Assembly: GCF_000283155.1 (NCBI RefSeq)
Contig: NW_004454266.1
Coordinates: forward strand, 785,131-849,130
Length of the DNA: 64,000 nt
Direction: 5' to 3'
Origin: Ceratotherium simum simum
Taxonomy: Eukaryota > Chordata > Mammalia > Perissodactyla > Rhinocerotidae
Shown in pieces: positions 35,210 to 48,244 of the stretch; position 1 is the first letter of the stretch, and every line of letters begins with the position of its first letter. The notes below the pieces were generated by a model, which saw only the letters and a program-made list of their open reading frames with translations, ran no database searches and was not told the origin of the DNA. The position numbers and the translations under genes are program-made.

Positions 35210-36696
35210 TCTATTGGAAAGAAAACTAAATGGAAATCTGGACAACTAGACTCTAGGTCACAGCCTAGATGGGGATTTTGACATATATACCTAAGGGTGG
35301 ATTAGATTAGCTATTGTTTAACTTGCCTTCTAACACAAATATTCAATCTGCTCATCTATTGCCATCACTATCACCGTTGTGAACACCATTTCCATTTCTG
35401 TCACTGATTTAATAATGAAAATCCTCACTACCATCTTTATTATAGCCAATATCATCTTTGTTATCATCAAAGTCACCATACGAATTACCACCTTCAACAC
35501 TATCCTCATCAAACCACCAGTAACCTCATCATTATTAAGCGAGTAGAAACTTGTTGTACATGATTTTTCCCCTTTTAATCTCTCATTTTTCAGAATATTT
35601 TATATATTTGTATATTTCTGCCATGTTTGAGAGTTTCTGGGGAAGTTCTGGGCTATGGCTGAAAATTGGAAGATAGCTGAAAGTAGGAGAATATTTTGAA
35701 TACTCTTTGTTTTGTAATAGAACAAAAGTATATTTTCTATATCAAATTTATTTATTAATTTTGCTCTGTAAAAATAAAATGTTCTATGTATAACACAACG
35801 AGTGGATTCTTCTTTCAGATACAGATTGTCAAAGAGTGATGCAGAGAATTTTTTGCATTGTATTATAAAGAGAATGCACTCTTACAAGTTCTGTCACTGT
35901 ATGTCCAGCTTGTATTTCTATACAAACCATATATATGTCAAATCAGAAACTGTGTATTGTGTTTATTTGAACCACCACCTATAGTTAATCTTATTGTACA
36001 TTGTGCATTATAGGGTTTGATTAAACACCTGATGATACATTCTATTCAGAGTAACAACTAGATGCACGGATTAGATAGAGCTCCCTGGAGATTCTCAGAC
36101 TGCATTCTCGGTTCAGCATCTGCATCTGACCTGTGTTCAGCTCCTGCATTCTGCTGGGATCATCTAGAAGTTAATACTTTCTTTCCAATTCTAATCTAAT
36201 GACTTCTTATAGCACTTCTTCAGAAAATTAGTTTCAATTGAATGATTATTGACTGGATAATCCAAGTTGATATATCCTCTGGTACTACAGGCAGTCTTTC
36301 CCATTCCCCAGGAGCTGGTGAATACAAATATATTTCTCGTTCTCTGAATGTCCATCCTTCAGCTGAATACTGGATGCTACTAACAATAGTGTATCTAAGG
36401 GGACCCAGCCTCGGTGTGTGGTAGAGGTGAGCAACAGAGGTCAAAAATCCAATAAGGCGTCAGGAATCGTCATGGTAACAATAAACCAGGGCATCAGTAG
36501 CAATTTTAAGATGTAATACAAAGTTCATGCAGTGCCTCATTAGAGGATATATTACAGGATTCTCGAGAACAGGAACCAAAGCTCAAATTTAACTGGCCTG
36601 GTAATAACAGACAGAGATGAGGGAAAGCATAAGGATACAGATAATTTCCCCTGTGAGAAGGATTCCAAAAACTCCCTTTCTGGAGTGGGCACTTGA
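35210..36696. other. Intergenic, including an ATC/ACC-rich tract
   Basis: No gene seen. 35355-35540 is a degenerate simple repeat rich in ATC, ACC and TCA triplets, which leaves the - strand open for about 60 codons with a meaningless Ile/Val/Met-rich product. The remainder is unrecognised. Confidence 0.5.
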
Positions 36697-36698
36697 AT

Positions 36699-36748
<50 letters not shown>

Positions 36749-36760
36749 CATATACATATA
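36697..36760. repeat. Microsatellite (AT)n/(AC)n bordering a sequence gap
   Basis: Alternating ta, then ca, ta, ca units lead directly into unknown bases; 'atatatagg' on the other side suggests the repeat continues through the gap. Confidence 0.95.
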
Positions 36761-36860
36761 NNNNNNNNNNNNNNNNNNNNNNNNNNNNNNNNNNNNNNNN
36801 NNNNNNNNNNNNNNNNNNNNNNNNNNNNNNNNNNNNNNNNNNNNNNNNNNNNNNNNNNNN
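36761..36860. other. Assembly gap, 100 N
   Basis: Exactly 100 undetermined bases within the AT/AC microsatellite. A round 100 is commonly a placeholder for a gap of unknown length. Frames reported across it are meaningless. Confidence 0.99.
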
Positions 36861-37439
36861 ATATATAGGTATATATACCTGGGCATCTTGCTTCTTTAGA
36901 TAGCAATTATAAATATCCACAGTTGTGACCTGGGATTTTGGAAGAAGGACTTTACAATAACCATCACTAAGCACTTCTCATGCCTGTCAGATGTCACCAC
37001 CACCACAATTCTTCCCACCACATTTTTCTCATTGTCATTCAATGTAATTTAATCCAATTCTGAAAGTATGTATTGAGCAACTACCATAAAGAAGGCATTG
37101 TGAGAGGCGCTAAAGAGGATGATCAGCGTTCACCAATGAAAAACTTAGATTTAGGTGCATAATTTCTTATAATAACACTTTAATAAGATATTTACCATAA
37201 TAAAACCATATTCCAAAATATGAAACACTTCTACTTCTGGACATGATGGACTAACTGGTGCTGGATTATCCTTCCATCATAAATAACTATAAAATAGGAC
37301 AAAATGTATGGGTCAATTTTTCAGGCAGGTATACAAGATTGTGATCTCTGAAAGAGGAAAGCTCACAAGGTGAGCACACAATCACCCAGCTCTCCACCTG
37401 AGGACAATTTCCTAACTATGGCTCAAAGACATGAAGTGC

Positions 37440-37865
37440 AGGCAGAGAACCATAATGTTGGGGGAGGTCATTGAAAGGAAGGGTTCACTGGTTGACCTGC
37501 AAGCTGGACCCAGGCAATTGGAGGCTCCATACCCCCTCTTCTATCCTTGGAATGTATGTTCTGCCCATCATTCCCACATTAGGAGTTGTTTCAAGGATGC
37601 AGCCTTGAGAGAGTAATATGTTGTTGAGACCATCTGGACTATGTACATTACTCAACCTCGTTAAGGCCTACATGTAAATTTTTAATATTCTGGCAGGCAG
37701 GTGCGGCTATCTATTCATCTTGTGGCCACCCAAGACAAGCCTTGTATGTAAGTTCCCTCGCTTATTAAACCTGCCACCTACCAATCTGGAGTGGTCTGCC
37801 TCTTTCTTCAGTCTTTCCTTGCCCTCCATATTCACAGGCGAGTTTTGCATTTCAGCTAGGGAACT
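37440..37865 (+). mobile_element. Probable solo LTR (class I ERV)
   Basis: 'ccctcgcttattaaacctgc' (with an ATTAAA signal), followed by 'tggagtggtctgcctctttc', looks like an R-U5 region of a mammalian class I LTR. Boundaries uncertain; no adjoining internal sequence seen. Confidence 0.4.
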
Positions 37866-38984
37866 CCTGAGGTTGAGAATCAACACATGGGCAATCCCAC
37901 TGATCTGAGAAAGGAGATATCAGAGTTTGGGGTACCTGAAGCAACTGAAAGTTGTAGGATAGGGTATCAGAAAGGCGAGATATCTCTGTGTAGAATAGAC
38001 CCAAAGATACATTTGAAGCAGAGGAGGGGTCTGTGAGCTGTGACTGATAGTCAGATTGTCCACGTAAAGGGAAAGACCATTTGAGACTTATCAGAGAGAA
38101 GCTGCTATAGGACTAAAATGAAACAGACGCTAGAAGTTGAGCAGGGCTTGGGGAAGAGCAGTGCCAAGAGTGTGCTGTTCTGGCACTGCTAAAGTGGGGA
38201 AATCCCGTGAATACTTCATTAATACCCCTGTCATCAACATGTCAAAGTTAAAGTCCAGTAAAAACTACATCCTTGAGTAAGAACTGCTCTAGACCTGGCC
38301 TAACACAGACTAAAGCCAATGCCTGACTATGCCTACGAGGAAGAGAGAATTTGGAGGAGGAGTCATGTTATGCTAGGGAGGCTTGTAAAACACCTTGGAC
38401 TTTCCACAAATCCATACTACCAAAGCATAAAACCAAACCTACTCAAGTTCAAGATAATATTTCATGATTTGAAATGTCTGCTGGAAAAAAATATATATAT
38501 TCTTCTGATGAAGATAACAGAATTCAGAGTTTCTGCAATGACCTGTATTCAGTCAAAACAATTTTTAGCCATACAAAGAGATGGAAAAATCTGATCAATA
38601 TTCCAAAAAATGGGAGGTCAATAAAAACCGAACTTGATGTGGCCCAAATGTAGGAATCTACAGACAAAGATTTTACAACCACAATTTGCAAATATATTTA
38701 AAACGTTAAAAGAAAATATGTTCAAAGAATTAAATAACTTGAGGCGTTAATCATCAACTTTCATCATAAATGCTAAAAATATTAGTTGAAAAGTTGATTG
38801 GGAACAGAACAATACATGGATCAGACTGATGCCACCTGAGCCCACTGGTCAATAATATAAACAGCATCACTAAAAGTGGGACAAGCAAACATTGTGTACC
38901 TCATGAGATGATGTAATAGAAATAATACAGCAACTTTGGGATATTCTGCTAAAAAGTTAACCAAGACCCAATCGAGCTTTTATC

Positions 38985-39570
38985 TCAATATGAGTTTTGT
39001 AGTGTAAGTGCTTGACAATTAGCTTTTTTGATTGCAATGTAAGTGCCTGACATTACGTTTTTGATTGCCAAGGCATTCATTCCAAAAACATCCATCTCCA
39101 AACATATTTCCAAGTACACAACTAGATAAAGAGCCAGGTCATCCCACCCATGAAGTTCCCCTTTTACAAAGTCTTGGGTGACCTAGATAACAGACCATGT
39201 AAGTGACCCTGCTCTTCCCTTCTCACCCTTTAATTCATGCTATTAAGTTTTAAATTCACCAACAAAGAGTGAAACCCCAAAACCCCAGGCACCTCACCCT
39301 CAACCCCAGTAAAGAGAGAGCCCCAGGTCTACGTTCTCTCTCTCTCTCTCTACCTAAGACTTCTCTGTGTGGCCCTAGGCATGCCATGTACCCTCCAGGA
39401 CCCATGAGTAATAAACCTTATTTTTTCAAAGTTTCCTAATGGCTGTTGCTGAGGTGTGTCTTGCAATCAATAAGAACCACAAGGGCCAGTCCAGCCACAA
39501 CATTGGCTTCAGTCAGAGAAATGTCTGTGGGGGCTAACCACAAGTAGTACCAACCTAGGTGAGTGCCCCT
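38985..39570 (+). mobile_element. Probable solo LTR inserted in old LINE-1
   Basis: Between two pieces of old LINE-1 3' sequence lies a segment with a CT run (39337-39351), 'gagtaataaaccttattttt' (AATAAA) and 'gctgttgctgaggtgtgtct', the arrangement expected at an LTR R-U5 boundary. Ends are not precisely defined. Confidence 0.4.
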
Positions 39571-40816
39571 AGGCATTCTAAGTTACAGCATCGATATCGA
39601 TAGGTTGAGACCAACACAAAACAAGTTTATATAAAAGACAAGATATAGGAATAGAAGTTAAATGAAATCATAAGTAAGCAATAAGTCTAATTTAGAATAC
39701 GGGACATTCTACAGGACAGATAGCCAGATTTCTCCAATAGATTAATGGTGTGAAAAAAAGAGGGGAAGAGGACTACCCTGAAATAAGGCACTAAGAAACA
39801 TAACAAGATACATCATGTGAACCCTGTTTGCATCCTAATTTTAAGAATTTTCTTAAAGATAATTGGAGAAATTTGAACACAGCTTATGTATTAGATGACA
39901 TCGAGGAAATATTGATAGAGGTCTAAAGAATCATAATGGCAAGGTCGGCATGTTTTTTAAAAATGTTTTTATCAATCAGAAGGCATGCTAAATACTTGCC
40001 TATGGTATACATACTTACACATGACAATATTTACACAACATTTGGAATTTGCTCTAAAATTTTCCAGAAAACAAGGGGCTATAGGTAATTGAAACAGGAT
40101 TGGCAAATGTTGATATTGAAGCTGGATGACAGCCACTTGGGGTTTATATATTCCCTCTACTTTGTGTATGTTTGAAATTTTCTACAATACAGAAGTTAAA
40201 AATAAATAAACAAAATACATTTAGCTTTAAATTTTTTTAATATACATATTATTAGACCTGGCAATTCAACTCCTAAGAATTTATTATAGGAAAATCTGGA
40301 TGTAAACTATGTTTATATGGTGAAAGAATTGAATACAACTAAAAATCCCACAATAGAAGATCATTTTAACAAATCATGTTTAGCCATACTAAAAATACCA
40401 GAAGAACAAACAAGTATGTGCTTGTTGAAATAGAAAGATATTCAAGACATAATATTCAGTGGAAAGTCAGATTACAAACTTCCATGAACCAAGAAGTATA
40501 TATATACATATACACACACACAATACAAGTGCCCAATATTTCTAGGTTTGTTTTGCGTTGCTATTTTTGTATATCTATTTCCTATATTAAATATCCATAG
40601 CCTATTTAATAAAGAAATAATAAAAGATAAAAGTAAGTAAGTTTTTAAGTTAGCATTTGAAAATTGCTCTACCATCCTCATTTTTAGAATAACTATAGAA
40701 CATTTCACAGAGGGAAGCATCAGAATAGAACAAAGTTATTCCTCCCCAAATAATCCTGGCTGACATCCCAATGGAGATATGCAAAGTCCCAAGAAAATGT
40801 TCACCACCATCCTCCT

Positions 40817-41750
40817 TCAGTCTAGTGTCTCTGTTTGCTTAATGTAGAGAAGCCTCCTTAGTGCCTGATGAACTTCTTTATTCCTCAGGGTGTAGATCGC
40901 AGGATTGAAGAGAGGGGTGACCACAGTGTAGAGCAGGACAAAGACCTTCAAGAGGAGCTGGGAGAGGACAGCAGAGGGTGCAACGTACAAGACGATGAGA
41001 GTTCCATAGAATGTGGCCACTACAGCTAAGTGGGAGGAGCATGTGGAGAAATCTTTTCTCCTACTGCCCCCAGTAGGAACTCTCAGCACAGCTACCACAA
41101 TCCAGGCATAAGATGTCAGAATCAGTCCAAAGGGAACAGTGAGGCAGACCACAGAGAGAGTGAATGTTGTCATCTGGGCTATGCTGGGATCTGAGCAGGC
41201 CAGGCCCATCAAAGGCATGAAGTCACAGTAAACGTGGTCAATGTGGTTGGGGCCACAGAATGTCAACTGGGTCATCAGGGCCACAATCAATCCACCTACC
41301 ATGAAGGCAGAAAGCCAGGCTATGACACCAGTCCCAAGCACCATCTGGGTCCCATCAGGAGTGGGTAGCAGATTGCCAGGTGGTGATTAAATGCCATGAC
41401 AGCCAGCATGAAGCATTCAGCTGTGGCTAGAGACCCAAAGATAAAGAACTGGAGCAAGCAACCAGCCACAGAAATGGCTGCCTCCTGCAAGAAGCCCTCA
41501 AACATTTTTGGCACTACTGTGGAGGTATAAAGGATATCCGTAAGGATATATTAGCTAGGAAGAAATACATGGGTGTGTGGAGCCTCTGGGAGCTAACCAC
41601 TGCCACAATGATTAGCATATTCCCTATGATGATGGAGGTGAAAATGAGAGTGAACACAATAAAGAAAAGGAGATGCAGCTCAGCTATGTCATAGAAACCA
41701 AGGAGGACAAATTCAGTAATAGTTTGGTTTCCTATGGAGACAATTTCCAT
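40817..41750 (-). pseudogene. OR11A1: Olfactory receptor OR11A1, pseudogene
   Basis: A single-exon odorant receptor. I choose the Met at 41750, opening MEIVSIGNQTITEF, which is the family start; an in-frame Met 7 codons upstream is less likely. N-glycosylation site NQT near residue 8. Motifs: GNMLIIVAVVSS (helix 1), HTPMYFFLANIS (helix 2), GCLLQFFIFGSLATAEC (helix 3), FCGPNHIDHVYCDFM (loop 2), KDFSTCSSHLAVVATFYG (helix 6), LFNPAIYTLRNKEV (helix 7), ending TETLD as in OR11A1. Breaks: a one-base deletion near 41540 in helix 2, a second one-base deletion near 41325-41335 in helix 4, and an apparent 12-base in-frame loss after AICYPL. The D-R-Y motif reads N-H-H. The last 175 codons (40817-41344) remain open. 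The symbol is by recognition of the protein; a lineage-specific paralog is possible. Confidence 0.88.
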
Positions 41751-42515
41751 GTTGATCATCCAAGTTGCCACCTGGTAGTGATTAAGGGAGATATTTCAGT
41801 GCAGCTCTATATCTTCTCCACCAAGATTCAGATAAGTAGGGCTAAAACAAAATGATAAAAGTGAGTCTCAAAAACAAGAGTCACTTACACATGTCCTCAT
41901 CTGCCCTCTTTTTACATGCTAACTCCTTCTCCAACTCCTATCCTTCCCTGCATTCCTGAGTTGTGCATAATCTTCAAGGCTCGAGAGAGTTTACCTGAAC
42001 TCACGATTGCAGTCTTCAGAGCCCTGAACCCCGTTAGTTCAATCTGGTATCTCTATGATATAATAAGTTCCACCATTCTAATCTGTATGACCAGTGATAT
42101 AGCCTTCCTCATGAACAACCATGTAATATCCTCATGCCTTCTAGACATGTCCCATCATCAGCTTAAAACCAGCATGATCAAAAACAAACTCTTGTATCTT
42201 CCCCAACCACAACCAACTCCACTATGAGTGCTTTGAATATTCTGCCTTGATTCTCAATCTTGCTGTATCACAGTCATCTTTATCTTAACACCTTCTCTCA
42301 GTCCTCATCCTTCAATCAGTGAAATCTCCTCAATGTTTCCTTGGAAAATTCTTATATATTCCCTTCTCACTATCTTACCTTTAATCTCACAACCTCTTCA
42401 CAACTATCTTAGCACAATTACCTTCTGTGTAGCCTTCTAGTCTCTAGCTTTCCCTCTCCCTTATCAAAATAGTCTTCTTTAAATACTAGTTTCATCAAAT
42501 TATTCAAGATTTTAT
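41751..42515. other. No recognisable gene or repeat
   Basis: Upstream of the OR11A1 pseudogene. A 103-codon + frame at 41916-42227 has no known motif. No splice signals of an upstream noncoding exon could be assigned. Confidence 0.35.
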
Positions 42516-42519
42516 AGTG

Positions 42520-42840
42520 TAAATGTGATAAGTGATAATGTCTGGGAAAGTGTAGGCGCTGTGGGAACAGAGAGAGAACAAACCCAGGCTGGGGATGAAG
42601 AGGGGTGTGAGAATCCAGGTCAAGGAAGGCTCTCTGAAGAAGGTAGTTTGTAGGCTAAGTTTTGACGGACAGGTAAGAGTTGGCCGGGCAAAGGACAGGG
42701 GAGTGGGCAGAGCATTCCAGGCAAGAGAGACATATATGAAAGCAAAAACGTGTAATTGAGCTTCTAGAGATTGGAAAATGGGTCTTGGTACCTGCAAGGA
42801 AGATCTCATATGCTATCCATAGGAATGTGTGAGTTTATAT
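42520..42840 (-). mobile_element. L2-like LINE fragment, antisense
   Basis: 'aaggaaggctctctgaagaa', 'gcagagcattccaggcaaga' and the following bases match the internal order of antisense L2. Confidence 0.6.
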
Positions 42841-43324
42841 TGAGACATGAGAATGCATCAAATGATTATGACCAGAGGGGAAAGATACAGAAAATAAAAA
42901 TCTCTATATATATGTACATCGACATATAGAGTTTTTTCATGTATGTGTATATACATACCAAATCCTAATAATATTATTTTCTAGGTTATGGTTTTGATAG
43001 GCATAAATTACATTTATTATCACATAAAATGTAAGTTCTCTTTAATACAAATAGCTTAGAACATCTGTTGGCTAAAAGGTGGAAACTAGATGGCTGAGGG
43101 CCAAAGGCAGGTGGGAGACCTTTCATTGCATACTCTTTTGTAGTTTTGCCTGAGGCCAAAAAAGTCCTTTTCATAGAATCCCATTTCCCACTCCCCTGCC
43201 TATTGCCACATTGAAATCTTCAAAGGCCCAGATTCAGTTTCATCTCCATGAAGCCTCCTTGACTCATAGAGAAGAATATTCTCTATTAGAGAATAGAAGA
43301 ATAGAGGAGCCCTCCATTTCTTGA

Positions 43325-43910
43325 GCAATCATGCACTAAGTATCTAGTGTGTAGAAGACATGCCAGGCGCTGAAGATACTAGGCCAAATAAAACGAGTCC
43401 ATACTATTAAGGAGCTTACAATCTGGTATGGAAGATGGACAGTCAACAGATAATTGCAATACACTAAAAGAGAGTTAAGGAATTCAACCTGGAAGAAGTA
43501 CTACTGAAAGGAAGTGATCCTGAAGTGATCAATGATTGCTGTGGAAGATGGAAAATACGGAGCTGAGGGCATTTCAGGTAAAAGGAAAACCACAAATAGA
43601 TACTGAGGCAACAAACAACATAAAACATGACGAGGGAAAGGAGGTGTCAGGGGGAAAATAGCCAAGAGAAATTAAAGGAAATTCACTGCTGAAGAAGCAT
43701 TAGAAATGAGTGAAGAATGGTGAAAGATAGGGATAGAGAGGTGGGCAAGGACCAGACCAAGGAGGGCCGTTTCCTGTCACAAGGAGGAGATTGAGCTCCA
43801 TCCTGTTGGCAGCGAGGCACACCTGAAGGTTTTTAAACACTATAGTGACATGGTTCAGCCTGCATTTAAATAGTATTGAAGAAGCTAGACCCAAGGCAAC
43901 AAGGATGAAA
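43325..43910 (-). mobile_element. L2-like LINE fragment, antisense
   Basis: 'agacatgccaggcgctgaag', 'aaggagcttacaatctggta' and 'ggtttttaaacactatagtg' with 'gacatggttcagcctgcatt' follow the L2 antisense consensus over almost 600 bases, with internal gaps. Confidence 0.65.
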
Positions 43911-44119
43911 GAAGGAATGACTCCACACTGCTGAAACCTGGTGTGAAAATGTGTGCTGCCTTGAATTCATCACTCATTATTTTACTGTTTGCACTTTCTT
44001 CCCCACAAAAAGCCTACTGGTTTATTTATCAGAGGAATTAAAATTTATGTCCACCACACTCAACAAAGTCCTAAAAAAGATGAAGTCTCAAACACTCAAC
44101 GTTTAAAACCACCTCTCTC

Positions 44120-44375
44120 GGGTGCTGGCCCCGTGGCGCAAGTGGTTGGGTGCGCGCCCCTCTGCGGCGGCCCAGGGTTTGCAGGTTTGGATCCAGGACG
44201 CGCACCAACGCACCACTTGTTAAGCCATGCTGTGTCGGCATCCCACATGAAGTAGAGGAAGATGGCCACGGATGTTAGCTCAGGGCCAATCTTCCTCAAG
44301 AAAAAAGGGGAGGATTCGTATCAGATGTTAGCTCAGGGCTAGTCCTCCTCATAAAAATAAATAAATAAATAAAAT
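44120..44375 (+). mobile_element. ERE SINE, CpG-rich
   Basis: The head 'gctggccccgtggcgcaagt' holds an A-box-like tggcgcaagtgg, ggtttggatcc resembles a B-box, and two tail repeats end in an (ATAA)n run. The target duplication aaaaccacctctctc / aaaactacctctctc lies at 44105-44119 and 44376-44390. High CpG content suggests relative youth. Confidence 0.95.
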
Positions 44376-44390
44376 AAAACTACCTCTCTC

Positions 44391-47300
44391 ATAACCAAGC
44401 ACATGTGAAGTGATCAGAGACAGGTTCTGTACTTCAAAGACCTAGAAATCCCACAGATTCTGTTACCATCCTCTAACTTCTGCCTCTAGAAGCTATTCCC
44501 TTACCCTGTACCCCATCTGTACTTCCTTGTGATATGAACTTGGCACTCCTCTGTGGACCTCCTTTAACTCCTAGATCATTTATTTGGCCTAAGCCAGGAG
44601 GAGAGGTAGGCATGCAAACCAGGCTAGAACACCTCCAGCAATAAACAGCTCACCACCACCACCTCCCCAGGAAGTCAATGCCAACATTGGATAATACTGA
44701 CTCAGTAATTTATTTCTATAATGAACCAAGATTTACATTCCTGTAGGTTCCACTCATTCGTCTTCCAGGGCATGAGTAAAGTGTATTCCTTCTTTGCTAT
44801 GACAGCATTCAGCTAGCTGAAACCAGAAACAGGTGAAGCAGAGGACAGGGCATGAAGGACAAACGTAAATTTAACGATTTTGTTGTGAAACTGACATGTG
44901 CTTATTGCAATCCATTTCATGACTTTGTTCAAAGGAACAATGTTATCATCACTCTCATTCCAACTATCCTGTAGAGGCTATTTCAGGGAATGCAGAACAA
45001 GGCTAAGAGCAAGTCAGGAGAACTGAAGGAAAGGAAGTTCCATTAACCTCCAAATGAAAGAGGGTAAAGAAGAGGCAGCAGTCAGAAGCATATGTCTCTG
45101 GGTGGCAATCTGTAGGGCACCACAAAGACTTCAGTCTTGGCAAAACCTAGCCCCACACCCACACACACAATCTGAGAGAAAGAACAAACATATCGCAATA
45201 TCCCAAGGCACCATTTACCTTTATTATGCCACTCAACAATTCTAAACAATGCTGATTTATCCAGGGATATGTTAGAAAATAACAGCTTAGGTGAGAATGA
45301 TAGTAAAGAGTGAAATATAAATATTACGGGAGCTCAGAGTATTAACCTTTTTTCAGTGAGGTCAGGGTGGTGTAATCCACCTGTACATGGGCTAGTCAAC
45401 CTCAAACAAACAAATTTCCACTTGCTATTCCCAAATTGAACACCTAATTTAAGTAGATGTCTGTGTGGTCACAGAGTCTGCTAGCAAAGTTCATGGAAAT
45501 ATGGTTGCATTCCACGTTCACAATCAGATTATTCTTCAGATTGTTCCTTCATATAAAAACTATTTTCATTTCAAAACATAATCCTGGCTTTTCAGACCAC
45601 TGAATTCCCAACCCTGTTTTTCAAAGGGTTGGGGGAGTGGAGAGAAAGAGGAAAGCAAAGAGAAGGTAGTAGGATGTGAGGATTATAGAAAAATGGGAAA
45701 GACATAGCAATAGCAGGGTTAAGTGGATAAGAGACCGTGATTCCCTTAGAAACAGAGACATCCTGGACTAGAGGAAGAAACTGAATTTAGAGTTGGAAGA
45801 TTCCAAGAAATGCAGGAAGAGTTTGAAATCAAGATGAATTTCACCATACTAAGCGATAGGGAAATTAAAATATTGCAAAATATCTGTCTATTTCCTGAAA
45901 ACATGCAATCACCGACTCAACTCTATACAGGTAAGTCATAGCAGGGAACTTTCAATTAAATTATCACCATTTCTGGAAAAAAGCTTAAATAACATTCCAA
46001 GAAAAAATATTTGAGGAAATTTAGTATACCAAACTATGTATTTTAATTTACATTTTGGGAAGTGAGAAAAATTTATTCTCATATATTTTGTAATGTCTAC
46101 TAAGTGTGTTATTTTTATGAACAGAATGCAAACTGTGAATAAATTTTAACTTAGTTTTAATTTCAGTCTGTTAACTCTTTTCACTCCTCTTTGGCATTTA
46201 GTCTATGATAAAGCAGAAAAATATACTTAAAGTTTTTTAAAGAAAATTTCATGAATTTAAGTTTATTCCAGTTCTGTTACTACATAAGAAAGTAGGAAGA
46301 TAAATTCTCACTATGAAAAACTGATGTGAGGGTGCTGTACTCTAAAACATGCTCCAACTAAAGTTATTTTCATGAATATCTGCTGTTCTACATCTGAGGG
46401 AGAGAATAGATAAAAGACAGAAGCAGGGATACAACAGGAAGGATGGAAATCAACTTCTTAAAGGTCCAATAGAAGAAGTAGCAACACTAAAATTCCAGAG
46501 AAGACTGTGGGATTTCCTGAAACACTTTGGAAAAAGAGACTTTTTGAACTCTTTGGGTTAAATGAAATGTGTTACTAATTAGAGGAAAAAAGTCCATAAA
46601 GACCAACTCTATAGCTTTTTAAAAGAATCTATGAACTAAACTATAAAAAATTATATAAAAATAGGAAACTCACCTGAAATAGCAATCCTATAGAAAAAAC
46701 TGAAGAGGAGAACATGTACTAAGGTTTTCTGAAGACTTAAGAATATTGAAGTTTCCACCCTTCAGTTTCCAGAGCTCAATCTGAAATAATGTAGGACATT
46801 GGTTAGAAATGTCATGTTTGTGACACTCCACTCCCCAGAGCCATTCTGTTCTCCACTCTCCATCTCCTTTTCTAGCTCCCAGACTCTTCTGTCCTTTCAT
46901 TATAGGTCCTTCCCTTTGTCACAAGGGCAGGCTGACAATTGCCCAGAAAGGAGAGGCCCCTGAGAATCCATTATGGATTTCCTGGAGAGCAGCCTTAAAT
47001 GAAGAAGAAATATCAGCCCCCTGAGACACTTGCCTTTTTCCAGAGGAGATTCCTGAACTGTTGGCTTGACCAAAAATGGGGCAGAAACCAGAAGTCATAT
47101 GGAAATCCACCTTTCCATCCCCATGGGGATTAAGGTCTCCATCAAGCATCTCATCCTCCAATTCACAGTCTCTTTATCAGAACCTATCACAAAATTCTCC
47201 TAAGTTCTCTGCAGCATCCCTAACCTCCACCACCATCACCACCAATAGTGGTGCTCACAGAAGACTGTTCTCAATCTTTACTCTCCACCCTACAGCCTCC

Positions 47301-47740
47301 AGGCCCTCTCACCATCCCAGGCAACTATTTCAATAGAGCCAGCCCTTGGTAGCAGTGTTTTATATAGATCATCAAAGTCTTACCAGTGTTGGGCCTGCTT
47401 TAAGGGAAGGAAGCTGGTATGTTTTTACAAAGTAACATCCAAATATTTATGTGTTCTTTCAATATCCTCCATGCCCCAATGCCTGCCTGACAACTCGTCT
47501 CCCACTCTCCCCTTCTGTGAATGCGCCACAGAAATTAGGCTGATCCCTTGACTTCTCATCCCCAAAAGTGTGTTCACGCACTTCTCTGTCATCTGTCTGA
47601 GTCAGACCCTTGCTTCAGTTTCCCCTTTCTCCCTGACTAACAGACCAACACAGAAAATTGCCTTCTCTGAACTACTGTAAGACCCACTGTCTATAGCCAA
47701 CAGTAAATGCCACCCTACTTTTTTTAATTCAATAGCTTAA
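44391..47740. other. No recognisable gene
   Basis: About 3.3 kb with frames up to about 86 codons, none with recognisable domains. Short purine-rich stretches near 45630-45700. Possible very old repeats are not resolvable by eye. Confidence 0.35.
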
Positions 47741-48240
47741 ATGATAAATATGGGACATCTTTTCTGTGACAATTCAAATAAAATAGTCGTCTCTAAAGAA
47801 ATAAGATTATTCTCTCCTTCTTCCAACCAAACACTCCACCCAACTGATGGAACTGTTATTATATGTTGGTGTCTGTCTTTACATACTTTTTCCTTCACTT
47901 ATACAAACATGTGCAAACTTAATACCCTATGATTATTTCTATAGATGCCAAAGATCTCCATGATATTTTGTTAAATGGAAAAACTAAGGTACAAAATAGT
48001 GTGCTTTAGTATGTTCCCATTTGTGTAAAAAAACAACAAGCCACTCACTCATGTTTATATGTACATAGTCAAGAAACTATTAACTCAAACTGTACCCAGA
48101 TTCTAGGTAAGTGTACCAGGGATCTGAGGTGGTAGAAAGACATAATTTCCACTGCATGCATTTTTAACCTTTTACCATGTAAAAATTTTACCAGTTTAAT
48201 TTTTTTACACGTTTTCCAGGTACCATGTAAACTGTTTCCT
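47741..48240 (+). mobile_element. Old LINE-1 3'-region fragment
   Basis: 'ccatgatattttgttaaatg', 'gtacaaaatagtgtgcttta' and 'cccatttgtgtaaaaaaaca' match the 3' end of old L1 (L1MC-L1ME type) elements. Confidence 0.5.
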
Positions 48241-48244
48241 TTTT

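Larger units (their letters stand above)
37200..40215 (+). mobile_element. Old LINE-1-type element (L1M/HAL1-like), with LTR insertions
   Basis: 37210-37330 resembles an L1M/HAL1 5' region. 38640-38830 includes 'aaagattttacaaccacaat' and 'gttcaaagaattaaataact', familiar from L1M/HAL1 5' sequences. 38820-38960 and 39580-40200 follow the 3' region of the old L1 family seen antisense at 5640-6130, ending 'tttgaaattttctacaatac'. Two LTR-like segments break it. Family and limits are tentative. Confidence 0.5.

Noticed and set aside
36552..36974. 140-codon frame spanning the gap
   Set aside because: Consists of unknown residues from N bases and microsatellite-encoded repeats.
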